64,000 nucleotides of DNA from Proteiniclasticum ruminis (GCF_900115135.1 NZ_FOVK01000005.1:1-64000); one strand, 5' to 3'. Positions 17,712 through 27,135 are shown, counted from the first letter of the stretch. A program made the numbers and translations. The notes: a model not told the origin generated them from the letters alone.

Positions 17712-18785
17712 ATGAAACGAAAAGCAACCCTTGATGACATCGCAAAACTGGCAGGTGTGTCCAAAAGTGCGGTCTCGATGATTCTCAACGAGAAAAAAGG
17801 TGTCACATTTCTGGAGGAGACCGTAAAAAAAGTACAGGATGCTGCAAAGATCCTGGGATACAATAAAAAAGACCCCAGCAAGAATGTGGTCCATCTCTTC
17901 AATAAAGATACCATCCTTGTATTTTGCCCTTCGGTATCCAACCCCTATTTTGCCACTTTGGCTCAGGCCATTGAGCAGGAGGCCAACAACTACGGACTGC
18001 ATGTGATCATCCAGAATACCTTCCGGGACAAAGGAAGAGAGCTGGAGTATCTCAACCAGGTGAAAGGCAGTAACCTCTTTGGGATCATCTGCACCATGAC
18101 TCCGTATAATACAGCGCTTCTGGAAGAGATCAATGAAACGATTCCCGTAGTCATCGTCAATGACAAGGTCCATGATATGGAGCTGGATACCGTAGAAGTG
18201 AACAACTACGCAGCTGGCGTGCTTCTGGCGGAGCATCTCATCGAACTGGGGCATAAAAACATCGCCTACGTTTCCACCACCATAGATCCCATCTACACCT
18301 CCAGAGTCCGAAGGCTTCAAGGCGTTCTGGAAACCTACAAAAAACTCTGTCCTAAAGGACGGGTCCTGGTGAAAAGCAAAAACATCACTCCAGCGGCTGA
18401 AATGTCCAATGTGGACTTCGAACGTGAAGTAGGCTATGACCTCACCATGGAGCTTCTGAAGCATAAAGACATTACCGCCATCGTTGCCATCAATGACATG
18501 GTGGCCTATGGCGTCATGGATGCCCTTCAGGAAAAGAACCAGCGAATCCCCGAGGATTACTCCATCTGCGGATTTGACAACCTTTTTCCATCAAAGTTCA
18601 GAAACATCTCTCTGACCACCATTGAGCATTTCATCATCAACAAAGGACAGTTTGCCGTGGAAATGATCCGGAAAAGAAGAAACACTCCTTCCTATCCCTT
18701 CACCTCCACGAAGATTCTTTTTAAACATGAACTGGTGGTAAGAAATTCCACAGGAGTACCCAGAGAAACAGAAAAAAAGAAATAG
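17712..18785 (+). CDS. LacI-family transcriptional regulator
   Basis: 357 residues from ATG 17712 (AAGG upstream). The N-terminal HTH is clear: TLDDIAKLAGVSKSAVSMILNEKKG, with the hinge near 55-65. A periplasmic-binding-like sensor domain fills the rest (..NTVVHLFNKDTILVFCPSVSNPYFATLAQAI.., ..GFDNLFPSKF..). The effector is probably a sugar. The palindrome upstream also occurs before the GH5 gene, so it may control sugar-hydrolase genes here. It is followed by a strong terminator. Confidence 0.9.
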   Translation: MKRKATLDDIAKLAGVSKSAVSMILNEKKGVTFLEETVKKVQDAAKILGYNKKDPSKNVVHLFNKDTILVFCPSVSNPYFATLAQAIEQEANNYGLHVIIQNTFRDKGRELEYLNQVKGSNLFGIICTMTPYNTALLEEINETIPVVIVNDKVHDMELDTVEVNNYAAGVLLAEHLIELGHKNIAYVSTTIDPIYTSRVRRLQGVLETYKKLCPKGRVLVKSKNITPAAEMSNVDFEREVGYDLTMELLKHKDITAIVAINDMVAYGVMDALQEKNQRIPEDYSICGFDNLFPSKFRNISLTTIEHFIINKGQFAVEMIRKRRNTPSYPFTSTKILFKHELVVRNSTGVPRETEKKK

Positions 18786-18791
18786 AATGAT

Positions 18792-18824
18792 AAAAGCGTG
18801 CAGCCCTTCTCGCTGCACGCTTTT
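18792..18824. terminator. Bidirectional terminator between lacI and cpsB
   Basis: AAAAGCGTGCAGC/GCTGCACGCTTTT, a 13-bp perfect stem with a 7-base loop. A and T runs on both sides suit both convergent genes. Confidence 0.85.
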
Positions 18825-18827
18825 ATA

Positions 18828-19628
18828 CTAGAATCCAAGAAAAGCCAGGAAGCTCTTCTTTTTTTTCTTTTTTACCCGGACCTTCACACTTTCTGTCCAG
18901 GGTTTATAAGGAAGCACCTCAACGGATTCTCCCCGGATCAGTTTTTCACTGTTTTCCAGGAGTCTTTCATAGGCTTCCGGATTGAGCTCTTTCATCTCCT
19001 CGTAGGCATGCCTGATTCTCATGTCCCGGACTTTGTCCTTATGACCATCGGATCCGATGGCATGGATGAGGTTTACTTTGATGAGTTCTTTCGAGAACTT
19101 CGTCACCTTCTCTCCAAACTGTCCCAGAAGACTGCCTGCGTTGAGCTGATAAAGAACCCCCAGATCATGAAGGTGGTAAAGCAGCTCGGGGTCTTCCCGC
19201 AGGGCTTTGTTTCTCTCCGGATGAGCCAGAATCACCTGATACCCTTCCTTTTTCATTTTATAGAAAAGTCCTTCGGCATAGGTAGGCACCTCTAGGAGAT
19301 TAAACTCCACCAGAACGGTTTTGGAACCGCCATACCCGAAGGTTTTACCGGACTGAAGCTCTTCCAGAAGGTCTTCACGGATCATCAGCTCCACGGATTT
19401 CACAAGTTCAATCCGGTCCTCATACTTTTTCTTTAAGAACTGGAACTTCTCCTCGTAGGATTCTTTGTTTTCCATGGCTTGTTCAAAAAGACCTTTGATG
19501 TGATGCGGTGTCAGCGCCAGGATCCTGACGCCTTCGGAAATGGACTGCTCGATCATCTTCATGGACATCTCCAGGCTTTCGCTGCCATCGTCCACGTCAA
19601 ACAGCACATGGCTGTGAAAATCTACCAT
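18828..19628 (-). CDS. CpsB/YwqE-type tyrosine phosphatase (PHP domain)
   Basis: 266 residues. PHP metal ligands are visible in order: DFHSH at the N-terminus, DVDDG, ALTPHH, AHPER and GSDGH. This is the manganese-dependent phosphatase that reverses bacterial tyrosine kinases of the CpsD type. It follows the kinase gene, with a hairpin between. The C-terminal tail is very basic (a run of six lysines) and may bind membrane or nucleic acid. Confidence 0.9.
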   Translation of the reverse strand: MVDFHSHVLFDVDDGSESLEMSMKMIEQSISEGVRILALTPHHIKGLFEQAMENKESYEEKFQFLKKKYEDRIELVKSVELMIREDLLEELQSGKTFGYGGSKTVLVEFNLLEVPTYAEGLFYKMKKEGYQVILAHPERNKALREDPELLYHLHDLGVLYQLNAGSLLGQFGEKVTKFSKELIKVNLIHAIGSDGHKDKVRDMRIRHAYEEMKELNPEAYERLLENSEKLIRGESVEVLPYKPWTESVKVRVKKKKKKSFLAFLGF

Positions 19629-19648
19629 TGAACTCTCCTCTCATAAAG

Positions 19649-19673
19649 AAAGAAGCTGAATTTCAGCTTCTTT
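19649..19673. terminator. Intercistronic hairpin between cpsD and cpsB
   Basis: AAAGAAGCTGAA/TTCAGCTTCTTT with a one-base centre. On the minus strand it ends in TTCTTTCTTT. It may be a partial terminator that lowers phosphatase expression relative to the kinase. Confidence 0.5.
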
Positions 19674-19680
19674 TTTTCAT

Positions 19681-20391
19681 TTATTTCTTCGAACGTCTTG
19701 CGTTTTTTGCAGCTGCTGTCTTCTTGTCCTCATAGGAGTAATAATAGTAATACCCATTGTCCTCAGGCGGAATCTGGCTGAGCACCACTCCCAGAATATT
19801 TCCTTTTACTTTTTCCAGAAGATCCTTTGCCTGGGAGATCTCATCCTTTTTGGTGACACCATGCTGTGCAACCACTACAGTGCCATCACTTAAGGTGGTC
19901 AGCACCTGGGCATCTGTCACTGCAAGAAGCGGTGGCGAGTCCAAAATGATGGTGTCATACTGGTCTCTCATCTCATCGACAAATCTCTGGAATTTCCTGC
20001 TGCCTAATAGTTCTGAAGGATTTGGCGGAATCACACCGCTGGTGATGATGTCCAGTCCTTCTGTCACATTATGATGCACCACTTCATCAAGCATCTCCAT
20101 ATTCATGATGAGATTGACAATCCCTAATGAGTTCGGAAGTTTAAACTTTTTATGTACGGTGGGGCGTCTAAGATCCGTATCCACCAGAAGCACTTTTTTC
20201 CCGTTCTCCGCAAAAGTGATGGCCATGTTGCAGGCTACAGTGGATTTTCCTTCCGCTGGTCTTGAAGAAGTCACGGTGATGACTCTCACTTCCTGATCGT
20301 AGGATGAAAACTGTATATTGGTTCTTAAGGTACGGTAAGCCTCTGCTGCAACAGACTTGCTGTCGGTGAGAGTGACTAAATTTGATTTCAT
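19681..20391 (-). CDS. CpsD/CapB-type bacterial tyrosine kinase
   Basis: 236 residues from ATG 20391, chosen because GGAGG lies 5 bases upstream; an ATG at 20427 has no site. BY-kinase motifs: Walker A SRPAEGKST, Walker A' LLVDTDLRR, Walker B IILDSPP, and a C-terminal tyrosine cluster (YYYYYSYE) for autophosphorylation. Such kinases need a membrane activator (CpsC/CapA), which is not encoded next to it. Targets are usually polysaccharide synthesis enzymes; none are nearby. Confidence 0.92.
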   Translation of the reverse strand: MKSNLVTLTDSKSVAAEAYRTLRTNIQFSSYDQEVRVITVTSSRPAEGKSTVACNMAITFAENGKKVLLVDTDLRRPTVHKKFKLPNSLGIVNLIMNMEMLDEVVHHNVTEGLDIITSGVIPPNPSELLGSRKFQRFVDEMRDQYDTIILDSPPLLAVTDAQVLTTLSDGTVVVAQHGVTKKDEISQAKDLLEKVKGNILGVVLSQIPPEDNGYYYYYSYEDKKTAAAKNARRSKK

Positions 20392-20559
20392 GCGTTCCTC
20401 CAAGTTCTTATCTTTCTTCTTTTGCATAGACTAAATTCATAGTACATTATACCATGATGTTCCGGAAAAATGGGAAAGTTTTTCACATTTTCTGTATTGG
20501 TTTCTGATGGCCTTCATCTCTTCATCCTTCTACATCAGGACTAAATAGACACAGCCTCT

Positions 20560-21567
20560 TCAGCGGGGTGCTGGACCTGTGGATCCCCTGGCCATGAGAG
20601 AACTTGTGAGGTAGACCGTCTTCGGCCTATTCTCCCCTTCGATCTGTTTCAGAAGCTCTTCCACCAGAAGCTCCCCGGACCGGTAGCTCTGCTGATGGAC
20701 CGTGGTGAGTTTGGGTGCAGAGATCCTTGAAAAGATGGAGTCGTCATACCCTACCACAGACAGATCCTCTGGAACCTTTAGCCCTTCCTCATGAGCCCAC
20801 TGAAGAACCCCTTGGGCCATGAGATCATTTCCGGTGCAGATGGCCGTAACCCCTTGCGGCAGGCCATGAAGCTTGAAAAAGCACTTGGCCGCTTCCATGG
20901 AGAACTCTGTGCTTCCCAAAAGATGCTCATCATAGGGAATGCTCCAGTCCGCGAGGCCTTCCTTGTATCCATTCACTCTGTCCTTATGAAAAGGAAGAAC
21001 AGTTCTTCCTGTAAGATAGAAGATTCTTCTATGTCCCAAAGAGGCCAGATGATTCACTGCTTCCCGCATACCGTTCTCATTGTCCACTACTACCCGTACG
21101 CTGCATCCGGGATAATGCGTATTGTTGTTCAGCACCGCAAAGGGAACGCTTACCTTCTGAATCTCCTCCATTTTCGTGTTTCTTTCCATGGAGGCAATGA
21201 TGATGATCCCATCCACCTGCTTTTCCATGAGTTTTTCCAGATAATGAATCTCTTTTTCAATCTTATCATCGGTGTTGCAGAGAAACAGAGAATACCCGTT
21301 CTTCATGGCCATATCTTCCGCGCCCCGGCAGATATCTGTATAGAAGGCATTCTTAATATCCGGCATCATGATGCCCAGGGTTTTGGTGTTTTTGGTCTTC
21401 ATGCTCCGAGCCAAAGTGTTCACTACATAACCCATCTCTTTACTGGTCCTTTTCACCAGTTCCCTGGTCACCTCTGATACATCCGCATCTTTATCATTGA
21501 GCACTTTGGATACGGTGGCCACCGAGATGCCACATCTCCTCGCAATATCTTTCATGGTTACTGACAT
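20560..21567 (-). CDS. LacI-family transcriptional regulator
   Basis: 335 residues. HTH MKDIARRCGISVATVSKVLNDKDADVSEVT, then a sugar-binding sensor domain (..GIMMPDIKNAFYTDICRGAEDMAMKNGYSLFLCNTD.., ..VVGYDDSIFSRISAPKLTTVHQ..). It lies 38 bases behind the ROK kinase gene and is probably co-transcribed with it, so it may regulate that sugar kinase. The ligand is not predictable. Confidence 0.9.
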   Translation of the reverse strand: MSVTMKDIARRCGISVATVSKVLNDKDADVSEVTRELVKRTSKEMGYVVNTLARSMKTKNTKTLGIMMPDIKNAFYTDICRGAEDMAMKNGYSLFLCNTDDKIEKEIHYLEKLMEKQVDGIIIIASMERNTKMEEIQKVSVPFAVLNNNTHYPGCSVRVVVDNENGMREAVNHLASLGHRRIFYLTGRTVLPFHKDRVNGYKEGLADWSIPYDEHLLGSTEFSMEAAKCFFKLHGLPQGVTAICTGNDLMAQGVLQWAHEEGLKVPEDLSVVGYDDSIFSRISAPKLTTVHQQSYRSGELLVEELLKQIEGENRPKTVYLTSSLMARGSTGPAPR

Positions 21568-21605
21568 GCTTATACCTTTACTCCTTTCTTTCGCAAACGA
21601 TGGCT

Positions 21606-22553
21606 CTACAAGGCTTCTGATAGAGCAACCGCCACAGCACCCAGCACTCCGGTCTTTTCCTTAAAGGAAGAGAGCCTGATTTCACAAGCCTCATACAGCA
21701 GAGGCAATGTATGTTTTTCTGTGTGGAACTTTACCCTCTTTAAAAAATCATCCCCGATGAAGGAAACCCCTCCTCCAAGGATCACCACCTCGGGATTCAG
21801 CATGGTGAGGACCTGGGAAACCGTCATACCAAGGTACGCGTAGGCTTCCTCCAGAATCTTTTCGGAAAGCGCATCTCCCATTTTTGACGCTTCATAGATC
21901 TCCCGGGTACCAAAGGCAGTCCCTTCCTTTATAGAAGATTCTTCACCACGGCTCAGCGCCCGTTCCATGGCCCGCCGTATGCCGGTGCCAGAAACATAGC
22001 TTTCCACATGTCCGTACTGTCCGCATCCGCAAAGGATGCTGCTGTCCTTCACAAGAGGCATATGCCCTACTTCAAAGGCTGCCCCCTTTACCCCCAGGAG
22101 AAGCTTTCCATCCACCATGGCAGCGCCACCCACGCCAGTGGAGACGGTGATATAAACAAGATTCTTTGTATTCTTCCGCTCCCCCAGATGATACTCCCCT
22201 AAAAGAGCCGCATTGCCATCGTTCTCCACCTTCACCAGCACTGGATATACCTTCCGGATAGCATCAGAAAGAGGATAGTTCTCAAAAGGAAGATTCGCTG
22301 CAGTGAGGATCATGCCTTCTTTCTGATCAATAAGTCCCGGTGCTCCTATACCGATTGAAAGAAGCTCCTCAGGCCTGATGTCTCCTTTTTTCATGACTTC
22401 TTCAATACTTTGCAGAATTCTTTGAAGCACTTTTTCTTCCCCTTCCTCTGCCAGAGTGGGAAGAACCGCCTCCTTCAAAATCTCTCCTTCTTCCGTTGCC
22501 AGTGCTGTATGGATCTTTGTGCCGCCAAGATCAATGCCTATGAGATATGCCAT
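21606..22553 (-). CDS. ROK-family sugar kinase (glucokinase-like)
   Basis: 315 residues from ATG 22553 (AAGGA 10 bases upstream; an earlier ATG has none). The phosphate motif IGIDLGGTK is at the N-terminus, and the zinc-binding ROK signature reads CGCGQYGHVES, with GH instead of the commoner GC. No HTH is present, so it is a kinase and not a NagC-like repressor. Substrate options are glucose, fructose, allose or N-acetyl sugars. It leads a two-gene unit with the LacI gene. Confidence 0.88.
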   Translation of the reverse strand: MAYLIGIDLGGTKIHTALATEEGEILKEAVLPTLAEEGEEKVLQRILQSIEEVMKKGDIRPEELLSIGIGAPGLIDQKEGMILTAANLPFENYPLSDAIRKVYPVLVKVENDGNAALLGEYHLGERKNTKNLVYITVSTGVGGAAMVDGKLLLGVKGAAFEVGHMPLVKDSSILCGCGQYGHVESYVSGTGIRRAMERALSRGEESSIKEGTAFGTREIYEASKMGDALSEKILEEAYAYLGMTVSQVLTMLNPEVVILGGGVSFIGDDFLKRVKFHTEKHTLPLLYEACEIRLSSFKEKTGVLGAVAVALSEAL

Positions 22554-22719
22554 ATCCACTTCATCCTTCCGATTCATAATTTACATTCTTGTATCCCCAA
22601 GAATTACCCTACTTTACATTGTAGCATATGAAAAATAAAAGCAGACACCTTTATCACAGGCATCTGCATCACTATTTACACGTTAAATATTTCTCATATG
22701 AATACAAGGCTCGTTCTCT

Positions 22720-23115
22720 CTACTCAAAATACAGTTTCAGCTCATAAGGCTCATAGAGAAAAACATCTTCCTTTTCGTGGATCCAGGTGCTTTCAGACAG
22801 ACTCTCCATGCTGTATCTGGTTTTGCTCTTGGACAGGATCCTTGCAGACTTTCCTCTGATCTCCAGGGAGAGCCCTAAGGCCTCGCCTTTATGGATGATT
22901 GGAATTTCCCGGGTCTCCATGCCGGACTCCTGAAGCGGAACCCGAAGAACCTCTTCTCCATGCTGGGTCAGGACCACAAAGTTCTTCTCATATCTTCCCT
23001 TGGCTTCTTCTACCAGATAGTACGCAGAAAAAAGAAGCAGGAGAACCACCAAAGCCGGAATCATAAACCGGCATAGTCCAGTACAACGTATGCTTTTGGG
23101 CTGTTCTTTCTCCAC
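22720..23115 (-). CDS. Membrane-anchored protein of unknown function
   Basis: 131 residues from GTG 23115, with AAAGGAGG upstream. One membrane helix (about 18-35) follows a short basic N-terminus. The outer part (..KNFVVLTQHGEEVLRVPLQESG..) is strand-rich and faintly recalls NusG-domain-II proteins, but I do not claim membership. It lies 46 bases after a 44-residue membrane protein gene and may be co-expressed with it. Confidence 0.6.
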   Translation of the reverse strand: MEKEQPKSIRCTGLCRFMIPALVVLLLLFSAYYLVEEAKGRYEKNFVVLTQHGEEVLRVPLQESGMETREIPIIHKGEALGLSLEIRGKSARILSKSKTRYSMESLSESTWIHEKEDVFLYEPYELKLYFE

Positions 23116-23161
23116 GGGTGGCTTCCCCTCCTTTATCTGTTATTTTGTTTACGCTCTTCTT

Positions 23162-23296
23162 TTACTCTTCTTTCTTCTCCTCAAAGAAGCGGTCCAAATC
23201 ATCCTCAGGCTTCTTTCTCATCTTCCGAAGCTTTGTTGGGACAAGAAGTAACAGTGCAAGCACCACAACGATACCCAGTCCAATATAAAACTCCAT
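23162..23296 (-). CDS. 44-residue single-TM small protein
   Basis: ATG at 23296 with an AGGCGG-type site about 8 bases upstream. The sequence opens MEFYIGLGIVVVLALLLLVP, one membrane helix, then turns basic (KLRKMRKKP) and ends acidic (DDLDRFFEEKKEE). The layout is that of a genuine small inner-membrane protein. Family unknown. Confidence 0.55.
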   Translation of the reverse strand: MEFYIGLGIVVVLALLLLVPTKLRKMRKKPEDDLDRFFEEKKEE

Positions 23297-23597
23297 TTCA
23301 CTACCGCCTTTCTTCTTTTGTTTCTCTATTTACTTCTACTTAATAAGCATATCATAGCGGTTCTTTGTAAAGGTTTCATAAATGTTACAGTTTCCGCCCA
23401 TATACAGAACAGCATTTCACATTGATTCTCAATGTTTTTTCTTTACGCCATCACAGCACATGAATTTTTCTCCCTCCCATCAAACAGCAAAAGAAAAGAG
23501 TTAACGTTTTTTTCAAAGGTTTCTCACATTTTCATGGTAAGGTCTACCTATATAGTTTTTACAAATGAAAACGAAGATGAGACGAGGAGATGATATT
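23297..23597. other. Divergent intergenic region
   Basis: About 300 bases between the small membrane protein gene and the WYL-like gene. It holds AT-rich promoter-like sequence (for example TATATAG at 23550) but no clear operator or RNA element. Confidence 0.4.
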
Positions 23598-23894
23598 TTG
23601 AACACAACACTATGTGAAGCCATTGATCAGGGAGAACTCATTGAATTCGAGTACGAAGGACTGGTGCGGATTGTGGAGCCCTACATCTACGGTGTCGGAG
23701 ATAAAGGAGAGATCCTTCTGAAAGCCTTCCAGACAGGAGGGTTCAACAAGAAAAACGACAACAGCTATACCTGGGATATTTATCAGGTAGACAAAATGGG
23801 CACCGTTCAGTTCATCGGAAAAGGATTTAACCATGAACGGGCTGGGTACGAAAAAAATGACCCGCTGTTTTCCACCATTTACTGCCAAAGATAA
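23598..23894 (+). CDS. Small WYL-like domain protein
   Basis: 98 residues from TTG 23598, preferred because GAGGAG lies 8 bases upstream; ATGs at 23565 and 23577 lack sites. The body (..ELIEFEYEGLVRIVEPYIYGVGDKGEILLKAFQTGG.., ..GAGYEKNDP-type ending with TIYC) matches the standalone WYL-like family found in many bacteria. These lack the HTH of true WYL regulators and their role is not established. Confidence 0.7.
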   Translation: MNTTLCEAIDQGELIEFEYEGLVRIVEPYIYGVGDKGEILLKAFQTGGFNKKNDNSYTWDIYQVDKMGTVQFIGKGFNHERAGYEKNDPLFSTIYCQR

Positions 23895-23924
23895 GTTGAC
23901 AACGGTTCCCCACTCTTTAAAAAA

Positions 23925-23979
23925 GACCTTCCCCTTGATGGAGAAGCCCTAGGCCTGGCATTCCATCAAGGAGAAGGTC
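23925..23979 (+). terminator. Terminator after the WYL-like gene
   Basis: A long stem: GACCTTCCCCTTGATGG pairs with CCATCAAGGAGAAGGTC with one mismatch, followed by seven T. It is also positioned to stop the convergent uxaA transcript. Confidence 0.85.
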
Positions 23980-24005
23980 ATTTTTTTGTTTTTTTAGGAG
24001 ATTTT

Positions 24006-25502
24006 CTATAGGGTGACCCCGGTTTTAAAGATGGAGATTTCACGGAATCCTGCTTCTTCATTATTCACAAGGGTTCCGCTGGCCACATCGATGATGTAGG
24101 AAATGAACTCCTTGGTCATGTCATCAGAATCCTTTCCGTCCAGCATCTGACCCGCATTGAAATCAATCCAGTGGGGTTTCAGATCATAGATTCTGGAGTT
24201 GGAGGAAATCTTCACCGTGGGAACAAAGCTGCCAAAGGGCGTTCCTCTCCCTGTGGTGAAGAGCACCATATGACATCCTGAAGCACCAAGAGCTGTCGCT
24301 GCCACCAGATCGTTTCCGGGTGCGCTCAGAAGGTTCAGTCCTTTCTTTGTGGAGAGCTCTCCATACTTCAGCACATCCGTCACCAGGGAGCTTCCGCCCT
24401 TCTGGGTGCAGCCCAGGGACTTGTCTTCCAACGTGGTGATGCCTCCGGACTTGTTTCCTGGAGAAGGGTTCTCATAGATGGGCTGTCTGTTGTCGATGAA
24501 ATACTGCTTGAAATCGTTGATGAGATGCACCGTCTTCTCAAAGACTTCTTCATTCACCGCACGGTCCATGAGGATGGTTTCCGCACCAAACATCTCCGGC
24601 ACTTCTGTAAGAAGGGTGGTGCCACCTTTTCCCACAAGATAATCCGAGAATCTCCCAAGAAGCGGATTTGCCGTGATGCCGCTGAATCCATCGGAGCCTC
24701 CGCATTTGAGACCGATCTTCAGTTCAGACACAGGCACTTCTACCCTCCGGTCTTCTTTCATGGCTTCATAGATCTTTGTGAGCGCACGGATTCCTTCTTC
24801 GATCTCATTGCCCACCTGCTGGGTCACGATGAACTGGACCCGGTCCTCATCCACTTCCCCCACGGCAAGCCTGAAGTCCTCCATAGTGTTGTTCTCACAG
24901 CCAAGGCCAAGAACCAGAACGCCTCCGGCATTGGGGTGCTTCACAAGATCCGCCAGAATGGTCTTGGTGTTTTCATGGTCATCTCCCAGCTGGGAGCAGC
25001 CGTAATTATGGCTGAACACTTCTATGGCATCCAGACCTTGTGGCTGAACGCGCTCTCTGAACTTCTTTATAATGAGCTCCGCTACGCCATTGACACAGCC
25101 CACGGTGGGCACGATCCACAGCTCATTACGGATGCCGACTAGACCATTTTTTCTGCGGTATCCAAGGAAAGTCTCCGGTCCGTCGAAGACTCGGTAGTCT
25201 TCCCTTTTAGGGGTATAGCGGTACTCCATGAGATCATGAAGCCCGGTCTTCACATTATGGGTATGCACATGTTCCCCTTTTCTGATGTCCACTTTGGCAA
25301 TGCCAATGGAAAAACCATACTTCATGATGTCTTCTCCTGAGGCAATATCCTGCAGCGCAATCTTATGTCCCACAGGAATATCCGTGAGGGCAACCACCTT
25401 TTCTTCCCCCGCCTGAAGCTCTTCTTTTTCCACAACCGGAAGAAGCGCCACGGCCACATTGTCTTTTTCTGTGATCAGATAAAGTTTATTCATCTCTTCC
25501 AT
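24006..25502 (-). CDS. uxaA: Altronate dehydratase UxaA
   Basis: 498 residues, full length with both parts: the N-terminal SAF domain (about 15-95; ..IPVGHKIALQDIASGEDIMKYG..) and the C-terminal dehydratase (..NGLVGIRNELWIVPTVGCVNG.., ..NYGCSQLGDDHENT.., ..LKCGGSDGFSGITANP..). It converts altronate to 2-keto-3-deoxygluconate with a metal centre. It lies 12 bases behind uxaB in one operon. RBS GAAGGAG. Confidence 0.95.
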   Translation of the reverse strand: MEEMNKLYLITEKDNVAVALLPVVEKEELQAGEEKVVALTDIPVGHKIALQDIASGEDIMKYGFSIGIAKVDIRKGEHVHTHNVKTGLHDLMEYRYTPKREDYRVFDGPETFLGYRRKNGLVGIRNELWIVPTVGCVNGVAELIIKKFRERVQPQGLDAIEVFSHNYGCSQLGDDHENTKTILADLVKHPNAGGVLVLGLGCENNTMEDFRLAVGEVDEDRVQFIVTQQVGNEIEEGIRALTKIYEAMKEDRRVEVPVSELKIGLKCGGSDGFSGITANPLLGRFSDYLVGKGGTTLLTEVPEMFGAETILMDRAVNEEVFEKTVHLINDFKQYFIDNRQPIYENPSPGNKSGGITTLEDKSLGCTQKGGSSLVTDVLKYGELSTKKGLNLLSAPGNDLVAATALGASGCHMVLFTTGRGTPFGSFVPTVKISSNSRIYDLKPHWIDFNAGQMLDGKDSDDMTKEFISYIIDVASGTLVNNEEAGFREISIFKTGVTL

Positions 25503-25514
25503 TTCTTTCTCCTT

Positions 25515-26981
25515 CTACAGTGTTTTCAGCGTGCTGATGACACCATCTCGTGTGATCTTCTCCAGATGCTTGAGAGTGGCTTCATAAAGCCCAGGCACTT
25601 CCAGAAGGTTTCTCTGCCAGAGATCTTCTTTTCCCAGCACGTCTTTCACAAGGTCTGGAAGAGCCATCTCTTTCCAAGCCTTTTCAAAATAAGCCAGCTT
25701 GTCCTCATCATCCTTCACGGGATAAGCTTCCCCATTTTCACGGACCCCCACATAGCCTTCTTCCTTTTTCTCCACCTGGTAGAACTTAAGAAGTGCCGCC
25801 AGGGAGAAGACCATTCTTTCCGGCAGTTTGCCGTTCTCTTTCTCAAAGTCCAGAAGAGAAGGAAGACACCTTGCAGTGAATTTAGATACAGAGTTTAAGG
25901 AGATATCCAGCAGTCTATGCTTGATGTAGGGGTTCCCAAAGCGCTCAAAAACCGCTTCTGCAAATTCCTTCAGCTCCTCCTTGGGCAGATCGATGGTGGG
26001 GATGATCTCTTCAAAAATGAGGCTTCTCAGGAATCCGTTAAAGGTTTCATCTTCGATGAACTGACCCACAAAGTCATGGCCCGCAAGATAGGCGGCCAGC
26101 ACCGTGGAGGTATGTCCTCCGTTCAGGATCCGGACCTTTCTCTTCTTATAAGGACGCACATCGTCGGTGAAGATGACGTTGGCTTTGGTTTTGTGGATGG
26201 GGAAAAGCGACTCATATTTTTTAGGCGCTTCAATGACCCAGAGATTGAACACTTCAGAGGTCACCAGAAGGTTGTCCTCGTAGCCGAATTTCTCGTGGTA
26301 TTCTTTTACTTCGTCTCTTGGATAGCCGGTGACAATACGGTCCACCAGGGTGTTTGCAAAATAGCAGGTCTCTTCCATCCACTGGATGAATTCTTCCGGC
26401 AGATTCCACTCCTTCGCATACTGAAGGACAATACGTCTCAGCTCTGGTCCATTGTTGTCAATGAGCTCCACCGGGAGGAAAAGAAGTCCTCTTTCCTTGT
26501 CTCCCTGAAAATGGTTGTACCGGTGATAAAGAAACTTCAGCACTTTGGCTGGAAATGCTTTTGGCAGCTGATCCTCCAAGACATCCCCCGCCACATAAGA
26601 AATCCCCGCTTCTGTGGTGTTGGAGATGACAATCTTCAGGTCCTCGCTTTCCGCCAGCTTCATATACCCTTCATAGTCCTCAAAAGGATTGAGTCCTCTG
26701 GATACAGAAGTGATGACTTTTGTGCGCTCCACTTTCTCCCCATTTTCCAGGCCTCTCATGATGAGGGTATAAAGCCCCTCCTGTTCATTGATCTTGTCCA
26801 CCATGCCGAAGCTGATGGGCTGCACAAGAACGATGCTTCCCTCAAAAAGACCCTCTTCATTGGCTTCTTCCACCATCCAGTCACAGAAGGCTCGAAGAAA
26901 GTTGCCTTCCCCATACTGAAGGATCATTTCTTTTTTGTTTCCGTATTTCTTTTCCACAACATCTTTGATATTTTTTAGCAT
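25515..26981 (-). CDS. uxaB: Tagaturonate reductase (altronate oxidoreductase) UxaB
   Basis: 488 residues. The N-terminal NAD-binding part opens ..ILQYGEGNFLRAFCDWMVEEANE.., the UxaB-specific variant of the mannitol-dehydrogenase fold. ..NGGHTSTVLAAYLAG.. is the conserved substrate/lysine-adjacent segment. It reduces D-tagaturonate to D-altronate. It is first gene of a uxaBA operon and divergent from uxaE with a shared 211-base control region. Confidence 0.94.
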   Translation of the reverse strand: MLKNIKDVVEKKYGNKKEMILQYGEGNFLRAFCDWMVEEANEEGLFEGSIVLVQPISFGMVDKINEQEGLYTLIMRGLENGEKVERTKVITSVSRGLNPFEDYEGYMKLAESEDLKIVISNTTEAGISYVAGDVLEDQLPKAFPAKVLKFLYHRYNHFQGDKERGLLFLPVELIDNNGPELRRIVLQYAKEWNLPEEFIQWMEETCYFANTLVDRIVTGYPRDEVKEYHEKFGYEDNLLVTSEVFNLWVIEAPKKYESLFPIHKTKANVIFTDDVRPYKKRKVRILNGGHTSTVLAAYLAGHDFVGQFIEDETFNGFLRSLIFEEIIPTIDLPKEELKEFAEAVFERFGNPYIKHRLLDISLNSVSKFTARCLPSLLDFEKENGKLPERMVFSLAALLKFYQVEKKEEGYVGVRENGEAYPVKDDEDKLAYFEKAWKEMALPDLVKDVLGKEDLWQRNLLEVPGLYEATLKHLEKITRDGVISTLKTL

Positions 26982-27135
26982 TTCATTTCTCCTTTTTCAT
27001 CTTTGAATTTCATTGATTTTCTTGATTTCATTCGTCTTTCAAACAGAACACTCTTTCAGGTTTGACTTTACAGAAAGTTCTCAGTTTTTCTCCCTAATTT
27101 CAAAAGAACCAACGATTTCCTCCATGATTTTATTG

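Noticed and set aside
21606-22553. ROK protein as a NagC/XylR-type repressor
   Set aside because: The chain begins directly with the IGIDLGGTK motif and has no N-terminal HTH, so it is a kinase.
25917-26978. A 353-codon open frame on the plus strand inside uxaB
   Set aside because: It lies antisense to a full-length, well-conserved uxaB with a proper ribosome binding site. Its translation has no recognisable domain and no start site. It is a shadow frame.
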